A DNA stretch of 64,000 nucleotides from Rostratula benghalensis (Eukaryota; Chordata; Aves; Charadriiformes; Rostratulidae). The stretch lies in the NCBI GenBank assembly GCA_013399305.1, contig VXAI01000035.1, positions 195,015-259,014 on the forward strand. Direction: 5' to 3'. The position numbers were made by a program, and so were the translations under genes. Positions 25,701-37,602 of the stretch are shown one piece after another; position 1 is the stretch's first letter, and each line of letters starts with the position of its first letter. Below the pieces are notes generated by a model that ran no database searches, was not told the DNA's origin, and saw nothing but the letters and a program-made list of their open reading frames with translations.

Positions 25701-26833
25701 TTAAAAGAAAATCAGATTTTCCCTTTTGATTGTGTTGAAATGATATAGAAACTGGAAACCCAATTTCCCTGAAGCAGAATCCTATGCAAAATATGAAGCT
25801 CTGCAGTAAACATTAGACCAACTTTTGCAAAGAAGAGGGTTTTGTTGAAGAGTGGAAACCAGCAATTTGTTGGAGTAAGAGGTTATTAATCAATACAACA
25901 CTTAAGGTTAGCAAAGTTCTGGCCCTGAATCAGCGACGCACTACAACAAATTGAATCACGCCAATAAGAACAAATAAGTTGCTCTTTGAAGTTCTGCAAC
26001 AGATCTCAAAAGACCTTTTCCCTCGCAAAACAGGCTGGGTTATAATGAAAAGCAATGCTGTTATTTGTTGTGATCATTTATCAGCAGAGTTTGACCTGTC
26101 CGTGTAGATATTCTCCCCAGGGTTCATCTATTGCACTCTTGGGTGGAGATATTACCTGCAGGCCACCTCTTCCCTTTTTCTTTTTTTTTTTTTTTCTCCT
26201 CTGAGCCTCAGTATTTGCGCAACCTGGGAAGCAGAACTGCTGAAAAGCTGTGATCTGATGAGTTTGTAGGATGGATGAGCCCTGGATCTTATCAAAAGGT
26301 CTTTCTTCCTAACAGCTGGAGTCCTGTGGACATGTCCCTGCAGATCTGATCCAACTCTGGTTTAGTTATTTAAGCAGATACAGGATTCATAAGGCAATTT
26401 AAAGCCTGGGTCCTCTATATTTCTGGAAATCCTCTAGTTACCACCGCCTTCTCTTCCAGGGGTCTTTCTATGACCAAGTCTCTGCTGTGCCTATAAGCAG
26501 TGGTGTGGAGTTTGACATTACTAGCTATAATTTGCTGTAATTACTTTTGAAAGTAGACCCTTGATAAGATTTGGAAACAGGGACTGGCTCAGTTATGCAG
26601 CGATGTGATTTGATTATTTGCTTTGGTTTCACAGTCTGCCTCTCGTCCTGCTTGTTGTTTGTCACACTCCCTTGTGTTCTGGTTTAGATCAAATGAGCTC
26701 TTCTATGCTTCCTGTTCGTACAGCGTAGGATATAGGGACAACCCTGGAAAAAAGCCTGGGGCCTTGAAAAACACATATTTATTTGGAGAGAGCCAGTTTT
26801 GGAAAGGCATGGGGAGAAGAGACTTGGCAGTCA

Positions 26834-26925
26834 GAGAATCACAGAATATCAGGGATTGGAAGGGACCTAGAAAGATCATCCAGTCCAATCCCCCTGCCAG
26901 CGCAGGAACACCCAAATTAGGTCAC
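26834..26925 (-). mobile_element. CR1 LINE 3' end fragment
   Basis: On the plus strand it starts AGAATCACAGAATATCAGGG and continues through GGAAGGGACCTAGAAAGATC and AGTCCAATCCCCCTGCCAGC to GGAACACCCAAATTAGGTCA. This is the reverse complement of the CR1 3' terminus in good condition. About 90 bp remain, so truncation is extreme. The left edge is the element's true 3' end. Confidence 0.93.
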
Positions 26926-29027
26926 AGCAAGGCTAGAGCAAAGCGGGTATAATGGGACCTGATGTACCTCACCAGCCTTTTCATTGGGTTACAAGGGAAA
27001 ACCCAAATGTGTCTGAGTAGGAACATTTTCCATCAATTGCAAGCCCACCTGGGGCTCCTCAAAGACTACTGTATTTTTGGTATTCCTATAAATGTGAAGC
27101 AGTCAGATGATCATTACTTTGTTTTCCAGTATTAGTCTGGAATAGCTGATAAGTGTCTCTCTTTCACTGGGTGCCTGAACCCCAGCCACATGACAGTGTA
27201 GACAGTCGAGATGCTCAGGCAGCCTTGACATTTGTACACAACTGATGCACTTTCTGATTTCATAACTCATTCCCACCCAACAGAGTGATTTCAGCAGCAG
27301 CAGCAGCAAAGAAGCTAATCTGGTGGCCAGACTGACCGATGTAAGGCTGAGATTTCTGAAGCTCAGTAGGAGTTGAAACACTTGGTAATTTAGGAGTTAT
27401 TGAGTATGTTTCTTTAGTTTAGCCTGCAGGTCACCCATTAGCTGCTAGTAAATAGGTAATAAATAACCACTAACAGTGTCAGCTTCCTCCTATTTATTCT
27501 CTCATACTATATTCTGAGTCTATTTGTGCCACAGGAGAAATTACCTGGTTGGAAAGGCACAAGCTACAGCCAGATCTCCCTGCTGATGCCTGTACAAGTC
27601 TGTGTGGAATTGCTGCCTTGGGCCATTCCCGATACCTGTGAGACCACAGGTAAATCACTGCTGCCATAAGGGAACCTTCAGCCCAACCTTGCTGTGTCTC
27701 TTGTCTCATGCATATTTGTCTGGCTGACCTGGTCCTCAGCCAGGGATCAGTCTCCAGCTGAGAATTTGGCTTTCCAGTATCAGTCTTGTCTTTTTATGAG
27801 AGCAAGTAATCAGGCACGACTAAATTCTTTCTTATTCTTTCTCCTGTCTTTCCCCTGGTTTACGCAGCTTGCTAAAAGGTGTCTGTCAGAAGATTGATGC
27901 AATAAATTTCATGCTATATCTCCCATAAGTGAAGTATTTTCTGCCCATTATTCATCCAGCTCCTGGAGTTGGACAGATAGTTTGTATTAATAAAATATAC
28001 ACTAATATAAAAACATTTTTCCAGCCAAATCTATTAATTACTTTTTCCATTATCTGCCTGGCTGTACACATGAATAAATGAAAAGAAGCAGAGAAGACGG
28101 AGACATGACACGATCTGTTATGTAAATCACCCTCTACATCCCAAACCATCTTCTGGGAGAGTGCTAACTAATTTATGACGGGTCACCCAATAGTTATTAA
28201 TAAGTTATTAATTTGATATAAAATTAATCCAGTAATATTTTTTGAATTAACAATGCCTGACTCATGACAGCTTGTTTATTTTTGGCAAAAAGGGCCCAAA
28301 GTCAGGGCCAGTTTAAAGCCCTATGATCAGAAAATGGCATTTTCCCCTGCATGTGGGGAGATGTTGAATCTCTCCTTAATCGTTGGGAAGGATTCAGCGA
28401 TTCATCATTTCACCATACAACCTGTTTCCTCACCTGAAGGGACGAGCCACTTTGTGCCTTCCCACTGCAGCTGTAGGAAGGTATCACAGATCCCAGTTCG
28501 CTCTGGGACATCCCAGTGACATTAAACCTTCTTATTGGCTTCGGTATTTGACTGACTGCTTGAATCTGACTTTGGACAGACTGAGTTTGCAAAGGCATAA
28601 ATATAGATTTGGAAAATTCACTAACGTCACAAATCCTGGCTAAAGATGCATGTAATTACCAAAATGCCTTTCCCCTTTGCGAGTGGAGGATGTCTCCATA
28701 GACGTATGCTCTCAATACATCTTAGGTCCAGGAAATCATCTCTCCGTATCTCTAAAGCCTTCATGTTTCCTCCTCATTACATTAATGGGGAGGCCATACG
28801 CTGTGCACTCTGCCTCCGCTTGAATTTTGCATTGAGCTTTCAATTAGCAGGATTCAAACTGATTATTCTGGCAGCACTTTCCCCTCCAGAAATCCAACTC
28901 TTATTGCACATCAATTTTTAAAGAGGTGCTATTGATACTTCAGGAGTTGTCAGGGATCCTCTCTGGTGTCTAAGGACGAGGGAAGAAACTTGCTTGGCAT
29001 TAGGATAAAACAGCTTCCCATAACCAT
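26926..29027. other. unique stretch with possible regulatory block
   Basis: It holds a (CAG)5 run (27292-27306). An AT-rich, repeat-free block at about 27920-28270 is rich in TTAAT/ATTAA homeodomain-type words and TGACTCA-like words. It resembles a conserved non-coding element by texture only. No gene is recognised. Confidence 0.4.
27292..27306 (+). repeat. (CAG)5 trinucleotide run
   Basis: Five pure CAG units followed by CAA. It lies in a frame encoding a leucine run on the minus strand (27103-27381), which otherwise shows no sign of being a gene. Confidence 0.85.
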
Positions 29028-29074
29028 CATAGAATCATTCAGGTTGGAAGAGACCCTTGGGATCATCAAGTCAC
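29028..29074 (-). mobile_element. CR1 LINE, very short 3' fragment
   Basis: CATAGAATCATTCAGGTTGG followed by AAGAGACCCTTGGGATCATC and AAGTC is the reverse complement of a CR1 3' end of the subfamily type with GGTTGGAAGAGACCC. It stops after about 47 bp, where the sequence becomes unrelated. Confidence 0.85.
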
Positions 29075-30512
29075 ATACATGTGGTATAGCAGGATCCTGC
29101 TGGAAGAACTGTCATTGGAGCCCCTAACCAGAAAACCTGGAATTTGATGAGAGGGACTGGTAGCATAATACTTAATTCAAGCACAGGGGAAATTTTGGTG
29201 ACAGTTTTTTTTAAAAAAACGCATGAATATTGGGTGGGCTCTCACATCTCCAACTTTGAATAATTTGAATTTTGCCAGCCCTCATATCTTTCATTAGTCA
29301 AGGATATTTACGTCATTTTCCAGCCATTTTTCTTCCTTTTGTCACCACAACTTTGCTGCCTTCAAGGAAACATTATATTGTAGACAGGCTGCTTTGCCCC
29401 TAGGAAGTGTACAGTGGGTTATCGAGCTCTGATGCTGTTCTACTTCTCCTGATGATTCACCCTGAAACTCAGCCATTACCTGTGTGTAATCCGACCTGGT
29501 TTTCCTAAGCAAAGTTTACCCTTTATTTGTCAAGGGAATTACTTCTTATCTTTCATGGTATTGGTCACACTGAAATTTCTTCCTCTGAGTCCCAACATGC
29601 AGAGTTCAGCTAAGCCTTCTTACCTCAACCATCTAAAAATGTTTGGAGCCTTTTTGTTCACAATACACAATTTTGATTAATGTTGTCATTACTTCAAGCT
29701 GTTATTGTACGTGTATAGATATTTTTTTGCAGTGGCTGAGCTATTAGTGTTCTGTTAGTGATACAGCAACATTGCAAAGGCTGGTGTTATTCATAGACAT
29801 GTAGTTGCCTCATGTTAACATTTTTGCAGACCAAACTTCATCTGGTGAGAATGTTCACAGGAAGTGAAACGTAAATGGTTTTGGCACTCAGGGAACTGTT
29901 TGTATGTAAGGTTTGATTTTTCCATTTCCGAATTTACCAAACAAAAAGTTATGTAAAGTTAAGCCAGCATAAAGATGGCTGAAGAGGTAATGAAGTTGGA
30001 AGACTGCATGGTCTTCTGGGTGCATACTTGTGCCTCTCCTTCTGAAGCTACTTTCTATGGCTTTGAATGAGCTGCAAGCACAGTGCTGCAGGGTTGGGCT
30101 TACTCCAGTTAAAAGACCCTGACTGGAGAAGGGCAAGAGCTGCCAACAGCACATTTTGCAGGAGCCCGCTGGCTCTGGAGCCTGTCCCCAGCCCTTTTGG
30201 TGTGAAACAGCCCAAATATTACTGACCCTTCCGGGCATGATGTAAAAAACCATCTGTATGCAACAGCTTTAGAGGAGGCCTGATGGCAGGGGATTTGGAG
30301 CTGGGTGGAAAGGGGTATATTCTGCCACTTGATTTATTGGCTGGTCAGATTAATTTGCTTTGTTGTGCATGAGGTTCATTATGTTGCCAGGCGTTTATTC
30401 CAATTGGACCGTGAATCTAGCTAATTACCAGGGCACCTAGAGCTTGTGAATAACCTTTTATGAAAACAAAACAAAAACTTAATCTTAAACGTACAGAACA
30501 ACACAAAGCATC
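29075..30512. other. unique stretch, no gene seen
   Basis: A 121-codon minus-strand frame (29888-30253) lies here but has no domain, no clear splice sites and mixed composition. I treat it as chance. Confidence 0.5.
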
Positions 30513-31193
30513 TTGCAGAACAACCCTCTTCAGCTCTTGATGGGAAGGCACAAATTGGAAGGAGAATTTAGCACAGGCTGGGGCTGTGGGCGCAGCAGCA
30601 TTTGCCAAAACAGAGCTTTTGTCCTCGATGCACAAGTAGGACCTGTCTCAGCACTGTATCCAGAGATGCTCATCTTTGGTATTCTCTTCTCTGCAGGAAT
30701 ACATGGCTGCTTGAGACCAGGGAGCATTCTCCTTCCCAAAAGCATTCTGCTTCCCAAAGAGGGGGACAGCAGGGGTTCGGCAATTCACCTGGCAGAGAGG
30801 GGAGAGCCAGAAGCAACCGGAGCGATGGGGTCATCCCCAGGTCCTACTGCCCCTCCAGCATTGACACAAGCCCAGTGCAATCCAGCAGGTAGGGCCCAGG
30901 ACCATGGGACCATGATTTTGGTCATGAGCTCTTCCAGCGCCTGGTCTGCCTGGTCTTGCTGTTCAACTTCTCCTTCTTGTCTGCCTGCTCTCCTGTGGAT
31001 GAGCTGTGTGCGGTGGGGACCATTTCTGATGCCCAGTCCAAGAAGGCTTGGCATCACCTGGTGCATCACCCACACGGGGAGCTACTCATTCCCTCATTTG
31101 AAGCACACTGTGTTAGGATTTATACTTCTATTTATTTATGCTCTTACTCTTACAGGTTATAGGAGGTACCTTATTTTCTTCCCGTATTGCTAG
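30513..31193 (+). other. 226-codon open frame, doubtful
   Basis: This is the longest open frame in the window, running from an ATG at 30513 to a stop ending at 31193. The product has no recognised domain. It shows low-complexity Ser/Trp/Cys runs in the middle (SSSSAWSAWSCCSTSPSC), a local duplication (LLPKSILLPK), and a hydrophobic stretch near the end (VLGFILLFIYALTL). The patch is GC-richer than its surroundings, and other frames on both strands are also open (30602-30892 plus, 30785-31075 minus). This points to few stop codons from base composition. A single-exon gene, a lineage-specific gene or a non-coding RNA exon cannot be excluded. Confidence 0.12.
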
Positions 31194-32891
31194 TGCAATT
31201 GTTCAACCTTTGGAAGCTTCTGGGCACATCTGAGGGACATGTCCTACTTGGTCGCTTTGGAAGTGATAACTTTCTTCCAGCTTTTTAGCAATGATGCAAT
31301 AAATTATTACCCCGCCATAGAATTTAATTGCATGGTTAAATGTATCATTTACAAGGCTTTTAGCATGTCCTCCTAAATTCTCCAGTTTTTCATCTAATCT
31401 CTGTGGGCCACTGTTACACTTTCAGGGACCTGTATGAGTTTCATTCCTGTTAAACGTATCAGTAAATCACCGCAGGAGAAAAACTTGACACATTTCCCTG
31501 GAAATTTTTGCTGCAGCCTGAGCTCCTAACCTTGTGGCTTTGCGTTCAATAGGTCAGCCAATATGCCATTTGTCACTGCTCTTTAATTACTGGGGAACCT
31601 CTAATCCAGGCCACAAATTCCTCCCTACCCATACTTCTTTTTACTTCAGAATGCGTATCTAATAGCAACCAAGGACTTTTCCTATTTTCTCACTTGGAAT
31701 CTGTTTTGGGAGCTTGGAATTGCTATCTAACTGAATCAGTAACATCTGTGACTGCAGGGCAGTTTGAGTGGGAATAGTTAGAGGGTTAAACAGATTTCCT
31801 GCATTTTAAGGCTCTTTTCCTCTGCAGAAACTGCTTTGGGACAATCCAATTGCATTTAGCGCTGCTTCTTTCCTTTTTCCTTTTTTTTTTTTTTTGGTTC
31901 TTGTTGTTTAACCCCATCTTTTCTTCCCCTTTCTTCCTCTCCCCCTTCCCTCCAAGTTGTTTAGGTTTAAGAAGTAAAAATTATTTCAAGGAACTGTGCC
32001 AGCAGTTTGAAAAGTTTCAGTTTCAAGCACATAAAAAGGAAAAGTCTGAAGGGATTCCTAGAACTGTATTGCAGCTTGCAGGTATGGCTTTGATTTTCCT
32101 TTTGGCAGGCTTTCACCATTCACTCTTTCATTGCCCTTCCAAGAAACGCTGCTGGGTGCCTAAAGACTGGTACGCTTCTTACACTTGGCAGAAGAAGATA
32201 ACAGTAATGCTACAGTTAGTGCTTTGAAAGATTAAAAGCAACATTTATTCCTTACAGTACTTCCAAACTTCCTCAAGTTAATTTAAAATCCATTTCAGAG
32301 AATGTTTTAACTACTAATACTGGATTTTTGAATTATTTTTTTTTTTTAAATTCTGCACACACCATACCTGTTATTTAAACCAAGTAAGAGGTGGATTAAA
32401 GTCAGCACAATTCTTTAAAGTGCATTAACTTCTTTGAGCAGTCCTTTCCCTCCCTTGGAAGGAATACCCTGTGCCTCCAGGACTGGTCTCTTTACGATAT
32501 CTCTGTAAAAGTTCTGGCAAGAAGTGACCGTACTTTGAGAGCAGATTTCCATTTTTTTTTCAGAAACTTTTTTCTCCTCTCTCCCCTTTTTGATGGTAAC
32601 CGACCTCGTTGCTAGTCAAGTAGACAACAAAAGTGTCCCTTCCCTGCCTTGTGGGGCAGCTGATAAATTATTCATACCACTAATGAGGATTTTGAATTTT
32701 CAGGCAAACTGTGATGGCATTTTTAAGGGCTTGCATCACTTCAGCCACATTTCTCCCACACCTGCACGCTTCAGGCAATCAGGTGTTTAAAATTACCGAG
32801 GCAGAGCTTTGCCCCTTCTCCTCCCTGGAGTGCTTTGCTCAACAAGGGAGTCCTGTGGCTATTTTGTCTGTTTGTCTGCGTGAGGTTTTTT
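31194..32891. other. unique stretch with pyrimidine-rich tract
   Basis: The tract at about 31865-31955 is nearly all C and T, including fifteen T at 31881-31895. A plus-strand 125-codon frame (31850-32227) starts with the poly-Phe translation of that tract and is probably an artefact. No gene is recognised. Confidence 0.5.
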
Positions 32892-32946
32892 CTGTGTTAA
32901 TTAGCGTGAGGGGAGAGGGGAATCTGAGAGGGCTGTGTTAATTAGC
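32892..32946 (+). promoter_or_regulatory. direct repeat of CTGTGTTAATTAGC (homeodomain-type core)
   Basis: The 14-mer CTGTGTTAATTAGC occurs exactly at 32892-32905 and again at 32933-32946, with a start-to-start distance of 41 bp. The core TAATTA is the classic homeodomain target. A spacing near four helical turns would place both sites on the same face of the DNA. Between them lies a G-rich purine segment. Two perfect 14-mers so close are unlikely by chance unless they come from local duplication. Function is inference. Confidence 0.4.
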
Positions 32947-33783
32947 AAAAGGGATCACATACCTTGCCTTATATTAATTTTGAAATGACAAGACACAGGT
33001 GCACTTTTCGTGGTGTTTGAATATATGTTAGCACTTAAGGTCCTCTCCTATTTTTCCTTCTTTCCTATGGCTTGATCTTAGTTTAGTAGGAGCGTATCAG
33101 CAAAAAAAATCTCAAAGTAAGGAAGCTCCTGCTGAAGCAAAGTTACATGATGTGAAAGGGCTGATTATGTTTATATTACATGTTCTCCTGTGAAAAACCC
33201 AAGCCCCCCAGCTAGTAGGGGAAGAAAGGTCAATGGAACTGAAGAAACAACTGACTCAGTGTCTTAATTCTGAAGGAAATGAGCCCTTTGGAGATGAGAG
33301 GGATTTTTCTCATCTAGTTCAGTGGAAGGCATGCATCTATGAAAATAAGCTTTTTCTGTCATATTGGGGAATAAAGCAGTGAATCAGAAGGACTGGGGAT
33401 TGAAAGACACACAAAAAAAAAATTATTCACATTTAGTTTTCCTGTTACCTTTAAATGCTTCACAGATTATTGGCAATCCTGTATCATTCTCCCAGATTAT
33501 CATCCACAAAAACCTTAATTAAAAATAAAGGGTGAGACATTAATAAATAAATAAAATCTCTGTTGTATGTCGTAGCCAGACTTCCATGGCTGGGCTCTAA
33601 AAAGCCTTGCCATCAATGATCTACCTCATAGCCTTGGCCCCTGAGGTTCTCACTTATCCTTTTGTAGCCATCATATATGAACATTTGAAAGTGAAGGAGG
33701 TAGTAGAAGGCCTACTGTCTGAAAGGCTCTCTACAAGGAATTTGCTATGTATGTATTTCACTTTGAATATGGACCTGAGCCTG
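32947..33783. other. unique stretch, no gene seen
   Basis: An (AATA)n run lies at 33541-33556, and a few A runs occur. No gene or mobile element is recognised before the CR1 begins. Confidence 0.5.
33541..33556 (+). repeat. (AATA)n short tandem repeat
   Basis: TAATAAATAAATAAAA is a short impure tetranucleotide run. Confidence 0.75.
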
Positions 33784-33970
33784 GTGAGACACTGGAACAG
33801 GTTGCTCAAAGAAGTTGTGGAAGCCTCATCCTTAGGAGTCTTCAAGACCAGGCTGAATGGGGCTTTGAACAACCTGATCTAGGGGGAGGTGTCCTTGGCC
33901 ATGACAGGGGGGTTGGAACTCGATGATCTTTAAGGTCCGTTCCCACTGTAATATTTCTATGATTCTATGA
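33784..33970 (+). mobile_element. CR1 LINE, 3' end with ORF2 C-terminus intact
   Basis: The frame reads VRHWNRLLKEVVEASSLGVF through FKTRLNGALNNLI to a TAG ending near 33882, which is the characteristic end of CR1 ORF2. The untranslated tail with GGTTGGAACTCGATGATCTT follows, ending in TTCTATGATTCTATGA. Homology may begin somewhat earlier, near 33750, in degraded form. The insertion is on the plus strand, opposite to the copies on its left. It encodes no functional enzyme. Confidence 0.94.
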
Positions 33971-36562
33971 TTTGCAACCAAACGTGCCTTCAGTCCATAC
34001 TGTGGAGCTGAGTTTGCAGTAGCTTTTGTTGAATGTGAAAATTTGAGCTTACATTACTATCACTGCTGGTCCATACCCTGGGGAACATCCTAGATGTGTT
34101 GGGAGACTTCACCTTCCTGGGATGCTTTTTGTCTGCCCAGTTTTCCCTGACAGGTATGTCTCAAGAGTGCAAAATTCTTCCCATAAATCACTCACTACAA
34201 GGGAAAGTATGACCCATAGGCAGCATGAAGCAGGCATGCCTACACAGCGGTGTGGTTTTCTACAACTAAGGTATAGATGGTGAATTGATTTTGGTTATAA
34301 ATAGCAAAAAAGCACCTTAAATTTCACTTCTTATAGGGTTACTGTGGACATTGTCTTTGTGGTCGTGGGTAGGGACACAAGAAGGCATGTCTGGTGGGAG
34401 CCAGTCTTTATCATAGGTTGTTTTGGTGCAGGCCACAATAGCTTTTGTGGGGCTGCCAAGGGTTTAGAAATGTGCTGAGGAATCTAAATCCTCATATAAA
34501 CTGCTATGGCATTGTGAAGTATGAGCACTGTAAATCTTGACAGATTATTGGTCACTTGAAACATATATACTTGAGAGCTTTGGTGCATATGGCAGTCGTT
34601 CAGTCATTCTTGGACAAGAGTGTGCTCTGAAATAAAGCCAGTTTGAATAACTACAGCTACTTCACACCATAGCAGTAGGCACAGAGCATGCTTAGAGCCA
34701 TGCTTACAACAAAAGTGACCATTTTGAAAAAGCAGATCACCGTGGAAGTTGATCAGAAATGCACAGAGGATTGGTTTTAATGGCTTGGGGGGAATATTAA
34801 GATTTATTCCTGTAAAGACTTACTCAGCATGTTGCACAAACTCCTCTTAGCGCACTAATAAGTCAATGTGTTACCGAATGCTTAGCCATTATAATTACAG
34901 CCACATGTTGTCCTTTTTACAAATAGGTCTGGCTTAATTGCATCATTTTTCAGCAGGATTTATGTGGTCCTGTTTAATCTAAAATTAGTACATGCACAAA
35001 TGAAGCACAAACTATTTTCCATCACTGAACTGTGAAATGTTCTCCAGAATAGAGATATACCAACACGTTCCTAAAAAGATGTAATAAACAGTCAGGCAAC
35101 TTTGTGATTTGTGTGTGTGTCTGCACCTATACAATTTTGCTAAAAGTAAGAAAAAATATACTAAAATATACATTAGCTGCAAAATGAACAAAAAAAAGTC
35201 AGCTAAATGACCTAAATCAAGCAGTCTTTTTTGATTATCACTGGTGAAACAAAGGACGGGGAAAATCGTAAATCTATCTTGATATTGCTAGCTTTCAGCA
35301 TTTATTAAATACAGCAAGAGCTAACGTGTTTTATAGATTGCATTAATCTATCACCTGTAAATATATCACATTTATAAGATCTCTATAGACCAAGATTGTG
35401 TTGGCCTAAATTCTAAGTTACTCTGCTGAATTTTCCATATCACCTATGTAGCTCTGAGGGCAGAAAGAATATGCATAAGAGATTGGGTTACCTGAACCTA
35501 GGTCAGATACAGCATTTACAATACCTACATATTGATCTGAAGCGTGGAACGAGTGATTTCAAAGAGTGTTGAAACTTAGACATAGTGCATATAGATGCAC
35601 GAGCAAACCCCAACTAGACCCAAAAGCCTAATGCTGGAAGCTGACTATAAATCCTCATTCAATTTGTATCTAACCAGGAAAAGTTACTTTGACTTCAGCA
35701 GAACAGAGATCTTGCCATCCAGAATGGAGATTTACTTAGTGCTGGGATGGAGTCTGGTGATTTTCACTGGATAAATCAGAAAGCCAAGACAGGTCCCTAT
35801 ATTGGTTAAGCACTAACATGGAAGTGCTAAGGCTTGCTCGACCTCGAAGCAGGGGTGTTTCTCTCACAATTTTGGGGGTTTTTTTGTGGGGTCCTCCTAG
35901 TGAAAATATGGGTAGCTGCAATGTAGATAAATGCAGTTTTTGAAAGCTACTTGGTTTTGTGTAGGAAGTAGAAGAAAGTCTTCACTGGTAAAAATGCAGA
36001 AATATTGAAAATAACCCTTGGTTTAAATGTTATGTTACTGATTTTTGTGGCTTGAAATTTTTTTTCTTTGTATGACTCAATGGGCCAAAATTTAAAAGAA
36101 TTTTTCAAAGCAGGTGACCGGTACAGTATGATTTTAGCCATGAGAAACAGGCACCACCTCTGTGCATGAATGGATTAACACACTTACAAGCAGTCGCTTG
36201 CAGGTCATTGCCATTTCTCTCTGCTTCAGCATGTCACCACAGTAATTCACACTCTGAAACCTTAAGGCTACACCTGGTAAAGAGCCCTCTCTTGAATAGC
36301 ACTGGTCCTGGATGAGCAGACTGGTCCTTGGTCCTCACCGTCCACAAGGGAGATACCTGACTACTTCTGTGTTTGGCTTAAAGTGATGGTTATGGTGTGT
36401 GTTGTCCCCAGACAGAAAAATCTGATAAACCAATGGTGGTGGGTAGAACTCACTATTCCTGGCAGCCCTTTAATCTGGATCCTTTGAGAAGACAATGGAG
36501 GTGTGCTCAAAAGTATGGCCATGGTTTCTACAGGGGTTCAGGACTGTACTAATTGTTGTACA
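33971..36562. other. AT-rich unique stretch, possible conserved blocks
   Basis: No gene or repeat is recognised. Parts at about 34840-35000 and 35270-35440 are repeat-free, AT-rich and dense in homeodomain-like words (CATTATAATTACAG, GCATTAATCTATC) with an E-box CACCTG. They are candidates for conserved non-coding elements. A short (GT)5 run lies at 35111-35120. Confidence 0.35.
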
Positions 36563-36640
36563 CATTCAGGGATGGTGACTCCTCCACCTCCCTGGGCAGG
36601 CTCTTCCAGTGTCTGACCACTCTTCCTGTGAAGAAACAAA
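36563..36640 (-). mobile_element. old CR1 LINE internal fragment
   Basis: CATTCAGGGATGGTGACTCC, then TCCACCTCCCTGGGCAG, TTCCAGTGTCTGACCACTCT and TCCTGTGAAGAA is the reverse complement of a CR1 region a few hundred bases from the 3' end. It belongs to an older subfamily than the other copies. Neither end is preserved, and about 80 bp are recognisable. Confidence 0.85.
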
Positions 36641-37130
36641 AGCAAGAGAAGAAGGATGCTCTGCATCTACTATGGAAATTCATAATGTATGAGGTTCTGT
36701 TATTTTTTTATTACGGCCACAACTAAATAAGCTTTTTTGGTGTCCTATGAAGTTTTGAGCAGCTTATGACTCTTCTGATTTTGTTGTAAAGTATTGTTTC
36801 TTTGAAGGGCTTTCCTCTCTGCACAGAGCAACCTTAGCCTGTCTCCATGCCACGGGAGCAATCTCCATGTGTTGAACAATTGTCACGTAAACTACTGATC
36901 TAATGCCCGTGAGCTGCTCAACCATGGCCACCAAGCCACTGAGTGACAAGGAGAAAGCTGCACCCACAGCAGCTTGGAAGAAACTGGGTCCCTTTTTTAC
37001 AGACTTTAAAATAAAGCAGGAATGAAAACTCCTTCTGATAGCAGTAAAGCTGGAAGCAATTATTTCAAGACTTTCTTAGGCAGAAAGGCTGCTCTTGACT
37101 GTTAACTCCCAGAAATGAACATGAAAATGC

Positions 37131-37602
37131 TTGCCTGTCATCTGCTGTCACTTTAACCACATTAAAGGAGGCACCTGGAGTCGAAAGATGGAAGCTCTGC
37201 TCGGTTTTCTCAAGTTGGATATTCTGGTATTTCTGGTGCATCTTGAAGACGTAGAAGCAGCAAAACTTGTCTCAGGGAACAGGGGCATCAGCGTGGAGGG
37301 GGGACAGATGGTATACAGTACTGAGACCAAACTACAGTTTGATGTTCCCAAAGAGGTAGGTAGGTTCCTGCAAGGTAGGAGCAGTTTTAAATGAGCTGGT
37401 GACACAGAAATTTGGAGAATTGATTGGGTATGGGAGGGAGCTTCTGCCTTGCCAAGCTGCTGAGGGCTGCACCGTGGGCATCGAAAATCAGTGTGGGGAG
37501 AACTCTCGTCCAGAGGGCTCAGCTCCAGCAAACCTGAGAAGAACCAGTGAAGAGATCATCGCCTACTTTGAAGACTTATTAAGTCCTGTTAAACAAAAGT
37601 GA
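37131..37602 (+). other. two adjoining protein-like frames, possible decayed or split coding sequence
   Basis: A frame at 37131-37394 contains MEALLGFLKLDILVFLVHLE and, near its end, ETKLQFDVPKE directly before a donor-like GAG|GTAGGT (near 37354). A second frame at 37399-37602 has a protein-like C-terminus, NLRRTSEEIIAYFEDLLSPV and KQK. The two are in different frames only a few bases apart, as a frameshifted pseudogene or two small exons would be. However, a 127-codon minus-strand frame (37148-37531) overlaps them, which argues for composition. No family is recognised and no poly(A) tract follows. Confidence 0.15.

Larger units (their letters stand above)
22135..26833. other. unique stretch with small simple repeats
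   Basis: It contains an A-rich (AAAC)n run (about 22397-22419) and a (TAC)n run (22721-22734). A GC-richer patch at 23500-23900 has overlapping frames on both strands and no domain. A poly-T run lies at 26181-26195. No gene is recognised. Confidence 0.5.

Noticed and set aside
31850..32227. 125-codon frame with hydrophobic N-terminus resembling a signal sequence
   Set aside because: The hydrophobic run is the translation of a poly-T/pyrimidine tract (Phe/Leu run), a common artefact.
33607..33882. 91-codon plus-strand frame
   Set aside because: Its C-terminal part is the CR1 ORF2 end; the N-terminal part is read-through of flanking DNA.
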